Of a DNA stretch of 64,000 nt, positions 1 to 12,500 are shown piece by piece. Location of the stretch: NCBI GenBank assembly GCA_911728455.2, contig OU452225.1, positions 25,206,495-25,270,494 on the forward strand, written 5' to 3'. The notes beneath the pieces were generated by a model. It was not told where the DNA came from and did not search any database. It was given only the letters and a program-made list of their open reading frames with translations. Position 1 is the stretch's first letter. The number at the start of each line of letters is the position of its first letter. Source of the DNA: Marthasterias glacialis. Taxonomy: Eukaryota; Echinodermata; Asteroidea; Forcipulatida; Asteriidae. The translations under genes and the position numbers were made by a program.

Positions 1-307
1 CCAGTACAAAACGCCCTCATTGTAGATGCCAGAATACAATCATACAGTTTGTTTATTCTTACAATTTTATCCTCCAGTCGAATTGACAAAGATCTACTTG
101 TATTTTTGTATTTTATGCAAAACAAATAATGAATAGTTGCATTCACGCAATGAGAGCGAATATTTTCAATCGTTGAAAGCTGGAATACACTCCATTCAAC
201 TCGGCTTCACCTCACTGAAAGGAACATTCCGTCTTTCAACTCATGAAAATATTCTCACCATTGCGCTCATAAACATTCACGATTTGTATAATATTCTCGT
301 CACTTAC

Positions 308-508
308 TTGGACACATCTGAGGGTTGCATCCTCTCTCCTCGGTCTCTGTCTGCTCTCCGCTGTCTGCATCCGTCCAGTTGCCATGGCAATTAGCCCCGC
401 CGTGGGCAGGTGCTGGATCGGCGCAGGTGCGTTCCCTCGACTGGACTCCTCCTTCACATAAGACACTGCACTCACTCCACGAAGACCACTGGGTCCAACT
501 ACCATTCA
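308..508 (-). CDS. TSR exon 11 (last one in the window)
   Basis: 67 codons, phase 1-1, about ten longer than its neighbours because of an acidic insertion (TDADSGEQTETEE) before the fifth cysteine. WTQWSSWSEC, CSVLCEGG, SRERTC, HGGANC and CNPQMCP. NGS and NWT are sequons. The gene must continue to the left of position 1. Confidence 0.88.
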
Positions 509-3500
509 CTAAAAAAAAACCACAAAACAACGTGAACAGTTGAATGGCTTCTGACTGGCACCCCCCGAACAAAGATATTGACAAAATAGGGAGACCGCCA
601 ACATTAGGGCTGGATAGCTCAGTTGGTAGAGCGTCGCTACGCTAAGCTGGTGGTTGTGAGTTCAAATCCCGCTCCAGTCAACTTTTCTTTGCTCACCCCA
701 AAATTGAAGAATTACATTTAAACAGTGAAATGAGGGAATCTGGTTAAATTCTGCACAAAAGCATGTAATCTTTGGGGCCGGAAGTAGCAAAAAACTTCAA
801 TGTGCAACTAATGTATTTACTTAATACCTGCAGGGCAGTACCTACATGTAAGTCTCTGCGGTTTGTAAACAAATGGTCTCTGGAGGAAGCCAGGCACTCT
901 GAACTTCTCCTATAATGCATTCGCAAACACGGTCAATCAGTGGGTGCTAAAACCCGTCCCAGACTATTTTCACCCGCTGGTTGTTCTGGACTAAATTTGA
1001 CAAGGTCCCTTGTGCTCATGTGCGTAATGCATTGACTTAATACCAGCTGGATATATAGAACCTGCATGTAAGTAAAGTGTAACGCTTTCTCAATTGACCA
1101 TATTTTTGTCCGCATGAGGGCACTTTCAACGGCGAATTCTCTTGCATCACAATAACAGTTTTATCTGTATGTTGTTTTTCTTGCATCAATGGCCATTCAG
1201 ATAATAATAATAAACACAAAAACAAGCCCAGTTTGTTTTACTTGTTCTACATCACATAAATTTGTTTCACACATGCCCTCGCATCGTCAAAAATAATGCG
1301 AATTGGACGATGGAGGTTCTGTTTTTTTTTTCCTGGACAATTACCTGGGCAAGGGTCATCATTGCATATCAGAGTACCCTGAGGATCCCCTTGACATGCC
1401 TCTCCGCCGTGCTGGGGTACGGGGTCATTACACTCTCTGTCACGCAGCAACTCATGACCACCACAGGTCACTGGGCAATCCAACCAGGCTGACCATTCCG
1501 ACCAACTCCCATCAACTGTCGGCAACAAGAAACATTGGAAATTGTTATGGAGTGATAAAAAGGCATCGTTACAAAAAATATAAAAGAATACAAAAGAAAG
1601 CTACAGCTGATGATGGTCCAAATTTAGTATTCAATGTTGAAAACAAACATAAAAACCATCCAAGAAGGAAATGATTACCGTTGAGGCACCATTGAAGGCA
1701 TTGAGGCACTAGGTAAGCACAGAGATACTATTCCTCCGAGTAGGGAGAAACTGTGGATACGGCGCCTCCACACCATTCAACCCCATGGTCTGAACATCCA
1801 AGAAGGAAATGATTAATTACTTTTTGTCTTTGCCTTCTCCTTTTCCACAAATATCCTCCTTTATAAATCTGTCTCGTTCACTATTTTCCTCCTTTTCCCA
1901 ACATTGATTTTGTCTTTTGTGTTTCCAACCTCTTGTGGTTAAACTACCTTAGCAACTGCCTAGCAACAGCACATGGTGTGACTTTCTTGCCACGATCGCA
2001 GCAGTGGTTCAGTTGCAGCCACTCACATGTATCTGATACACACACAGACATGGATTTCGTGAACGGTATGGATTTAGTTTTGTGGCCTTTTGAGCAGTGC
2101 CTTGAGTCCAAAGACTGTACAGAGACCATTGCTGAAGGATTTGCACCACCAGAAATACAAAAAAATTAAAACTAAAAACTTCAGTATTGTCGTGGTGCTG
2201 TTGTGTGTCAGAACAACGGCAGCAGCTTGTTTACTTTTCTAATGGGATTTTAACGTGTCAGACTTTTGTCGGGCTTTCAGCGGCGTTGTCAAGGCTGTGA
2301 TTGGTCAATACGATAGTAGGCCGGGCTTAATGCATCGGTCTACTCAGATCACGGTCTTACTTGGACAAGGAAACTCATTGCAGGTGTCCCATTCTTCACT
2401 GGGGTCCGTCTCGGGGCAAGGCGTCCCTCCCCATACAGTTTCAGGGTTTGTGCAGGTACGAGTTCGGGATGTTATCCCCCCTCCACAGCTAGTGGAACAT
2501 TCCGCCCAAGAGGACCAAGTTGTCCAAGCTCCATCAACTGATGACAAATGGAATTGAGGAAATGTTTGAATGGGGAATAATTCAAGTAAACATTAATTTC
2601 AGTTTTCAAAAACTCTGAAGTATAGTAAAACACCAGGCTGGGAATTTCATATTTGAGAGGGTAAGGCAATTTTCATTTTGCAAAGGGCACTTCCATCTGA
2701 ACATCTTGACATCTATGGGACATTTGAGGGGGCACCAAGGCCAAGACCAGGGCAACAGAGGGCAGGCCTCCAGGGGACTGTGGCCTCCGTAAAATTCTAG
2801 GCCTGAAACATTTTGATTTCTGTGAAAAAATATAATCTAGGGCTAGCTCAAGTGGGACCAGAACTCCAAACCCATGAATTCATGGCGATTTACAGTCGAA
2901 TTGTCACTTCTCAACTGAGATGGCATCTAGATGCAGAACCTACTGAAATGCTTATTCACAACATTGTCAAGAATATATTTTTATTCACGCACTCAAAATA
3001 ACACTGAAGAGACGAAAGTTTTGTTTATAAAACAGTGAATGGTGCTATAAAGCAGTTCAAACATGACCAACAAATTTGATTTCTGGGGAATAAGAAGGGC
3101 TTAAACCCAAGTTATACATTTTTTTCTTCACAATGTGGCTGAAGGTGGGATTCGAACCTGGTTTAAAACGACAAAACACCACTTTACAAACCCCATTAAA
3201 TTCTGAACTGGTAGATCTCAAATTTTACAACTCTACACCACTTCAATGCCTAGATTCCAGACTTCTCCACCTCTGATTCTCCTGTGACCTTACCTTACCT
3301 CCCCCTCTCCCTTTCCCTCCCCTTTTCCACTCCCCTCCCCTTTTCCCCTTGCCATACCTGGACATCCATTGGTGCTACAATCTCTCTCCTGATTGGCCGA
3401 GTCCGGACAATCATCCCCGTTGAATAACGGAGGGGGGTTGGTGCAAGTGCGATAACGCGTCTCAATGTCTCCACCACAGGTGACTGGGCACAGGGTCCAG

Positions 3501-6500
3501 GTAGACCATGAAGACCACCCACCGTGTACTGCAACATTGAAATAACATTAATAATAATAAATTTTTATTGTGCGTTCTTTCCAGCCAATTAGGCCCCTCA
3601 AAGTGCCTTACAATATTATTACCCCTGGAAATCGTGGGGCTACAAGCATTCCTAAAGACATCTCGACCCCTTTGGAGTATGCAGCACCGGCAACCAAGTG
3701 GGCGTACAGTAGACTGCTAATCATTCACATCAACAATCTCTGCCCTCACAGGTACCCATTTACTCCTGGGTGATGTGAAGCAATTATAGTTGAGTGTCTT
3801 GCTCAAGGACACAAGTGGCTTGAGCGGGATTCGAACCCACACTCTGATGACTCAGCCACCAGATCTTGGGTTAAATGCACTAGACTACTCCTTTTCTTCA
3901 ACGCATGACGACACGGCGATCCAGCCCTAGCTGTAGCCACCAATTCAAACACGGCCATATATACTGGAGGCTTTCTCATCATCTTTGACCTCTACTCACC
4001 CGGACATATATGCGTGTTGCAAATCCTAGTTTCATTTGAAGGTCCGTGGCATTGTTCACCGTCGGGCAAGGTGGGCGGAGGGTCATCACAGGTATGACCC
4101 CTGACCTGTATTCCAGTCTCACACTCCTTGCTACAACTACTCCATTCAGTCCAATCCGACCAATCTCCATCACCTGGGAAAAAAATAAATTAATAAATCA
4201 AGAATCTGATTTCTCAAATCAGATTCAAACCCTGACATTCCCCGTGTGGATTTCACAAAGTCTTATCTCGAGTTAGGACTAGTTATTTGTCCTAACTTAT
4301 AGGACTAGTCATAAGTTAGGACTAGTTTTGTAAAATCCATCCCTGAGTCCTCCAAAATCCTCCTCATGGTTATGGCCTATTCCGAAGGATACATGTATGG
4401 TCACGTACCCCCAAACCACCCACTAGTAATAGCCTGGGACCAGGTGTATTGACCCACTACGTGAAACTCCCATTAGCCCAAATCTCTGGACTCTACTCAC
4501 CAGTTTCACCCTGACTCTTATCAGCTGTTATCAACGAAGTAATTATAAGATAAACACCAGTGACCTGGTGCAGGGTTATTGCTGTATCAATTACAGCATG
4601 CACCTGTGTGGAAGGGCAAGCTGCTGGTGTCAAATTACGGAAACATCCAGGAGTATGGAGGAAGTCTGACTGTTTCTAATTTAATATCTCAAGTTAGATT
4701 TGGTCAATATTTATGATTCAAATTTGCTTTCATAACATCTTTCACAAAAACCTGGTAGGATTTTGGAGATATTTTTTGTCAGTAAACTCACAGGCGGTGC
4801 ACCATAATCTCGCTATTCACAACTCATTAACCACGATCAGATACGAGAGATCTGTTGAAAAACTGCTCTGTCCCAAACCAGTGGGTACCCTATTAAGACA
4901 AACTCAGGTCCACTCCTACTGGGACATTCACGTAATGCCAACTCAACCAACGCCATACTGATTGTAAATTATACAGCACTGCGTAATGAAAGTTTTACGA
5001 GTCTTGAATGGAGAAAACAATAGGGGAGCAATTCAATGGGCAGGAAGAAAATTGAGGCCAGATTTTTACCTTCACATCTGTCAACGTAGCAATCTGCCAT
5101 CTGCCAGTCCACCCCGTCGCAATCTTCACCGCCGTGCATGGCTGGGGGGAAGTTACATCGTCTGGTGCGGGTGTAGTTACCTCCCGAGCCACATGACTGT
5201 GAGCATGTGCTCCATTCATTCCACGCACCCCAGCTCGCATCAACTGTCGTTAACAAAAACCACCACATTAACTTGGGTCGTTTACTATTACAGGACTAGA
5301 TTTCCCAAAAGGGACTTTACAAACTTAGGCGTAAGGAACCCTTCCATGGGAAGGTTGCTTGACAAAAGCTGGGGTTGGTTCTGTTTTGTATGTCTTGCAG
5401 ATGTCTGGATTGGGAAAACTGATCTAGGCACCTTCTTAGACATTCTAATGATCCTGGGTGTTTGCGTAAACTGACTTGGCTTATGGGAAGCGGTCAAATG
5501 CACTAGACTGAAGCTCTGGTGTTTTTGATCAGCAGAGTGCAGGTTCGAATCCTGGCCGAGATACTTGTGCAAGACACTTACATGTTACCATCATTGCTTC
5601 ATCCTTCGGATGGGATGTAAAGCCGTTGGTCCCGTGTGTTGTGTAACGCATATGTAAAAAGGCTCAGAACACTTGTCGTTAAGAGAAGGGGTTTGCCCCG
5701 GTGTTTTCTGGTATGTTTGGCTGCAGATTGCGCCACAGCACCTTGTAAACCATTACATGCTGCTACGTATATAATTGGGTCTTATATTTTGAATATAGCT
5801 CTGAATACTTGTAGAAAGATAATGAGTGCTTTGAGACGACCTTGGGTGTAGTAAAGTGCTTTATAAGAACTATGTTTTATTTCAATTTATTCAACCTGGG
5901 AATTAACAATTGTCTAATTTACTAATAATTGGCATTTGTCTGCAATGACAATGGGTGAGTCTGCACTTACTGGGCCTTTTCTTGCCCTGAGCTGGGTTTC
6001 GATGAAACTGAACCTGATGTTTTGGGGGAAATGACCTTGGCATTTGTCTGTTCTGGGCATTTTTTTTTTGCACTGACCCATACAGCACATTTTGGCTCTA
6101 AGCTTGGTGTTTAGTTGCACTGACCAGATAATTCATCTGCAAGTTGACCTTGGTTTTATCGGAAAGGACCTGGGCAATTGTCTGCATTGACCTGGATATC
6201 TGTCATGATTTGGAAATTACTTTGCATTGACCCAGGCATATAATGAGAATTAAGCCCTGTCTTTATCAGCACTGACCTGGGATCGATTTCACAAAGCACT
6301 AAGATTGATCTTAAGGGCCATGTCACATGAGGCAATTTACAGGCAACCAGTTCCAGGCAATCTCCAAGAAAAAAAAGGCATTCACATTTCAATTTTTCCA
6401 TAATTTTATTGAGGATTGTAATACATCCCCAGAAAAATAACTCCTGTGCTACCAAAGTGTTCCTTTTTCAAGCCTTTTCCCTTTTTTTTTGCCTCTCAGT

Positions 6501-9500
6501 TGCCAGTAAAAAATTGCCCTGTGTGTCAAGGCCCTAAGATGAGTTGTCAATATTGCCATAGTGATTTGTATTGTGACATCACTCTTTTGCTTAGCAATAA
6601 AGATTGATATACTGTTTCACTCTTTGTGAAATCGGCCCCTGGGCATCTGTCAGCACTGACCTGGATATCTGTCTACGCTGACCTGGATTGCATTGACCAA
6701 GGCATATTATAAGAATCAAGCTGGGTATTTATCAGCACTGACCTGGGCATTTATATGCACTGACCTGGATATCTGTCTACACTGACCTGGGAATTGTTTT
6801 GCACTGACCTGGGCATTTGTTTGCACTGACCTGGATATCTGTCTACACTGACCTGGGAACTGTTTTGCACTTACCTGGGCATGGTGTTACCATGCAGCTC
6901 TCTCCACCTGTCTCCGATCCAATACAGTAGTAACCTCCAAAAGCAGGTTCAGGATTATCACACGTTCGCCGTCGCTCGCGGAATCCCCAGTCACAGGTCT
7001 CCGAACACCCTGACCAATGGGACCATGGAGACCAGCCACCATGCTCTTAAAGAGACAGTATGAAACAATAATAACAATACCAGAGTCTTATAGCACACAT
7101 ATCTACCAACAATTAGGTACTCAAGGCGCTTATTATTTTATTTTTTAAGGCAGTGTCAACACCGGGACTTGAACCCATACTCTGCTGATCAGAACACCAG
7201 AGCTTGAGTCCAGTGTGCTTGACCGCTCGGCCACGACACGCCATTATAACGACACAGCTAGAATCATAAAGAGGCAATTCAAACAGCCAAAATTCTTTTA
7301 ACTCTTTTAAATTCTTTCGTTTGTTTTGTTTACAGTTCCACCATGTGATAGTATCTGCTATTGTTTATTCTGATGTATACATGGTTATTTATAAGAACTG
7401 TCTCGCTATTTGGGAGACTAACAAGTTTATTGGTGCGCTTCCTGTAGAGCATTCAGATATGTATTTCATGGTGAGGTTTGTAAGTTGTGGGGTTTGTAAA
7501 TAGCGTCGTCCAAATTGACGAAAAGGCTGTCCAAAAGAAATACAGACGGGGGCAATTTCATAGAGCTGCTTAACGGCCGATTTTGTGCTTTCTGTGCAAT
7601 ATCCATTTCATAGCGCTGCTAACCATAAGCACAGGAAAAGGCATGCTAACCTTCCGGTGCTTACTGTAGGAAAATGAAGGGCGTAACAATGTAAATCCTT
7701 GGTGAACGCGCAAGCTGGCCGCCTAATTTTCTTGCTAACCTGAGAAATAAGCAATTTTTTCTGCTATGGTTAGCACGAAAATTTGCTTACCGTTACACAG
7801 CGCTATGAAATTGACCCTAGATCTCTCTGGTTACCACAAACGTCCTCAACTTACGAGGGCACATCAGTAAGAAGCACACCCTGGTTTCCTTCCAACGGCC
7901 CGGGCAGTCTTCTCCGCCATGCTGCGGAGCAGGATTGTCACATGATCTCTGTCGGATTTCTTGTCCATAGTTGCAGCTGGCGCTGCACTCTGTCCACTCA
8001 GACCACTCTGCCCAAGACCCATCAACTGCATGACAACAGAGGGAAAACACCTCTTACATTAAAATTATCAAATTCATAAAGTCCAACTGCATGCATTCAT
8101 AATAAAGGTGGTCAGGGGTTCGAATCCTGACTGAGTCTCTCGGTGTAATTCCTTATCAAAAAGAGGCCAAAGTACCAAGTGAACAAATTAGACAAACCAA
8201 ATACAATTAGACAAACCAAATAGACTGCGTAAGTAACACTTTTTGTTTTCCTTCTTTTTTCAACTCTGCCTCAACATTTTATCGCAGATGCTACTTGGGC
8301 CACCATCCAACATTTTCAAAGACGACCACTGAATTTTATGGTCAAATAGGTACAATCAATGACTTGTAATTAAGGGGATTGACTCGCCTGCCGCCGTTTT
8401 CACTCGCATTTGGCGAACGGTGACCGTTTATTTCAAACCCTGAATTCCTGTACATTGAACAGCGGCATGCTCACAATCTTAACTCGCTGTGTCGCACCAA
8501 TGTTGCTATGTTGTGTGTGCTCTATATATACACCCGTGGATGGGAACGTCCACATTGATAAGTTGCAAAAAAGAGTCAAAACTAGTTGAGCAGTCACGAA
8601 TAGTTGACGCACGACTACTCGAGTAGTGAATTTCACTAGTTGCCCGGCACTACTTGTAATCGAGAGGGTTGTTGGATCAAACTTACCATACATACAATGC
8701 TCATAATAGGTGTTGTACGTCATCACGTTATTGAAACGCATTTAATGTACATTTTCCATTTTTCCCTATTTTTCAAAGAAAAATCTTCAATGAACATTCG
8801 TAATATTTTACCCTACACCGATGTGTGTTAAAGGCAAAGTATACCCTTGGTTTTTTGAACCGTACGTTTGCCTTAATGCTATATAATTGTAGATATATAC
8901 CATAAAACTAACCTGTGTAAATTTCATTTCAAAAGGTGGCAGCGTTTTTGAGATATCACCAAAAATCTGGAGCGGTTGTGTTCACGCAGAAGAAGTATCC
9001 GTCATTGGAATACACATTCTGAGAAGCGTTACGGCCATAACGCTTCTCAGATTCAAATTTTTGGGTGATAAAAAGTGATATATTTCTCCATAACTGCAGT
9101 ACTTCGAAGTGAAACGTTTCTCAAAATGCATTATACTATCCAAAGCTGCTGTACTTCTTACCAAGTAAGTTTTTATTGCCAAAAATTTTCAGAGTCACTA
9201 CCAAACGTATGCAATGCCTTTAAGCACTGTATACTTTCATGATTATCGTGGAAGAAAAAATCAACAGGCATATTACTCGGTCGGGGTTCGAACCCAAGAC
9301 TTTTGCCATTATAGTATGAGAGAGGGGTTTGTATGAGAGAGATTAGCTTTTGGCTGTTGCCAGCTTGACATTTATATTCTCCTTGTAGAAGTTGCCAAGT
9401 TCCTGTAGAGAAGATCCTTCCACAATCTCCTGGGGCCAATTTCATAGAGCTGCTTAACAGCTAAGCACAAACAAATTATGCTTACCAAAATAAGGTTATC

Positions 9501-12500
9501 GGCCAAACTACTATGTCACATTTTGTGACTGGTATCCTGCTCATTTCTGCTTAGCAGAACATTTTTAAGCAGTATTTTCTGCTTAAGCAGCTGTATGAAA
9601 TAAGGTTATCGGCTAAACTACTATGTCACATTTTGTGACTGGTATCCTGCTCATTTCTGCTTAGCAGAACATTTTTAAGCAGTATTTTCTGCTTAAGCAG
9701 CTGTATGAAATTGGGCTCAGATGACAAACTTGACTGATTTTGATTTGAGAAAAATGAGACCATGACACCTACTTGGGCAGGGGTCAGGATTACAGTCTCT
9801 CTCTTCCACTCCAACTCCCTCACAGGGAAGCCCTCCATGGTACGGGCCGATGCAGGTTCGATTCCTGGCATGGGTGCTTCCACCACAGGAGACAGGACAA
9901 GCTTTCCAGTCACTCCACTGTGTCCAGTTCCCATCAACTACAGGGATTGAATAACCAGCACATTACAGTCAATTTATGAAAATAAAACCCATGAACCTAC
10001 TCTACACCATCAAATGGTCCACAAACAATTCATCCCCAGTATATTGTTTTGTTTTTAGAAACAACTCTGTAAGTTCCTTTATTTCTTTTGATATTCAAAT
10101 GTAATTCAAATCTAATCGAGAAAACCTTCAACATGCTGTTTAATGATAATAGTAGTAATAATTTGGGAGGCTAATCATCCTTACTGGCAGCTGAGAAGCT
10201 GAATTGTGAAGGACACGGCTACACGTGTTCGAGCTGCAGGCATTCAAGGGTGCCTTCGGCAGCCAGCCACATCAACCCGAACCCATATGAACATGTAGCA
10301 CAGCCTGAGATCAAAAGTGTTTGGTTATTTCTGGAGGGAGGAAAACCAGATGGCCTGGAGAAAAACCATCGTGGCACAGGAGAGAACCAACGCACAACTC
10401 TACTCACATATGGCCCCAGCCGGGACTCGAACCGGGGACACATAGGTGAGAGGCGAGCGCTTTAGGCACACACCACCCATGTCATCAAATTTCGACATTG
10501 TCTTCATTATACAAATTCTGCTGTTCCCTAGAAATAGTGCATTGACCCTACTAAAAAACAGTGACACATGAAACATGTTTTCAAACATTAAGATTTCCTC
10601 AGTTGCGGAATCTCTTTTCCAAATTCTCTTCAAGTCCCCAAGTGAATGAATTTACCTGGACATGGGTCCACATTACAGGCGTCTGTCTCGTTGTAATTCC
10701 CCTGACAGGGTGTCCCTCCGTGCATTGGCTCCTGACATTCCCTCTGATGGTACCGAGTCCCGGAGCCACAGGGTAAGGTGCAATTAGTCCAAGAAGTCCA
10801 TTCCAACCACACACCGTCGACTGTTAACAAGTAGAGTGAAAATAATTCATCATAGTTAATCATGAAAAGTAAAATAACTTTACTTATGTATGACATAAAA
10901 CTGTGTAATTTCTTTGTACTAATGTAATTAGTCCTAGAACAATAATAATTATCGTATGAGTGTACATTTACAATGCGTCATGTCTGTCATAAATTACACT
11001 CCTGGCGCCGAATTATCAAATTCGGAGGAGATTGTTAAGAATAATTTTATGAGATGAAGCAACCATAATACAACACCTTGAAAGGGATACAAGGTGAAGT
11101 GGCACATATACACTAATCCGATCAGCGCTCGTTTATGGTGTTTTACACCAACACAGCTATGGCCGGTGCACGCGCGCACGACACGACAACAGCGTGTAAG
11201 TAACCAATCAGCATGGAGAGTCTGCATTGCGTGTGGGTCAATGCATGCGTGTGGTGGCCAAAGCTGTGGTGGTGTAAACACACGTGAACAAGCTGCTCAG
11301 ATTGGTATATTGCTGCCACACTATGCCAGAAACACCAAACACCGGAGCAAACCCCTCCTTTTACGATAAGTGTACTGGGTTATTTTTACGTGCATTACAC
11401 CACACCTAAAACCAATGGCTTTACGTTTCATCCGAAGGACGAAGCAATAATGGTTAAGCATCTTGCTTTTAGGACACAAGTATCACGACCGGGATTCGAA
11501 CCCACACTCTGCTGATCAGAAACACCAAAGCCTGGTCCGGTGCGCTCGACCACTCGGCCACAAGTTGCCATCTCAAATCATGAAAAATCCTATTCAGAAA
11601 GTTGTCCGACTTTGTGAGATATGGTCCTGCAGGCCCAAATAAGAATTGCTCAGCACTGGAACCAGCAGTTGGGTGTTGGGTTAGGATAGAGTGGAGTATT
11701 TTGGAGGATACAGCCGAGGGTCTCTAGCCAAAGACAATCAGGCTTTTTGAGGTATGGCGGACACTATAAAAATAGGAGTGCCAGGACACTATTAGGTTTG
11801 GGTAAATCTGTCTGTATACACCCCAAACCAAACAGTGCACTCCTATAGTGTCCGCCATACCTCATAAAGGCTTATAGGGGGTTTGTAGAATATGGTTCTG
11901 CAGGCACAACTAACAACTAGTCACTGCAGCAAGACCAGGGCATGGCCTTTGTGGCCTTGGTGTAATTCCAAACCAGCAGTTCAAAATTTAGGTCTAGAGG
12001 ATGGAAGATAGCAGGAAAAATCCTGAAGTACACACAAATCCTGACAAATCACAGGGTTTTAGTCTTGTGTTTCACGATCCACCCTTGTCACGAATTTCTT
12101 CCAGTGAAGAGTGCGCTATATCTAGACAAACGCTTGTGATTGACCAGAAGAGGGTTACATTTTTCTCGTCCTTCGGCCTCGGGAAATAGGACCCTCTTCT
12201 TGTGACTCACAAGCCGTTCGTCTAGATAGAGCCCTCTACTGCTGGGAGTTTGTGACAATGGTGGATCGTGGAATACAGAATAGAAACATCTTGGATCCAG
12301 TAAAACAATCAGAATGACATGCTGCATACTTGGGCATGGATCCATGTTGCACTGGCTCCCGGCGAAGTTATCCCCAATACACGGCGATCCATCATCGAGA
12401 CATGAACGACTTCTTCTTGTAGATCCCCCGTCTCCGCAGGTAATGGAACAGGTTGTCCAGCTGCTCCATGGTGTCCACCCAGCCTCTGCTGCAAAATAAT

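Noticed and set aside
608..680. Functional tRNA gene
   Set aside because: Cloverleaf length fits, but two stem mismatches and no U33 make it a pseudo-tRNA or SINE head.
9626..9937. Open frame across TSR exon 3 (103 codons, minus)
   Set aside because: It is in a different frame from the TSR; the true frame has all six cysteines and correct splice phases.
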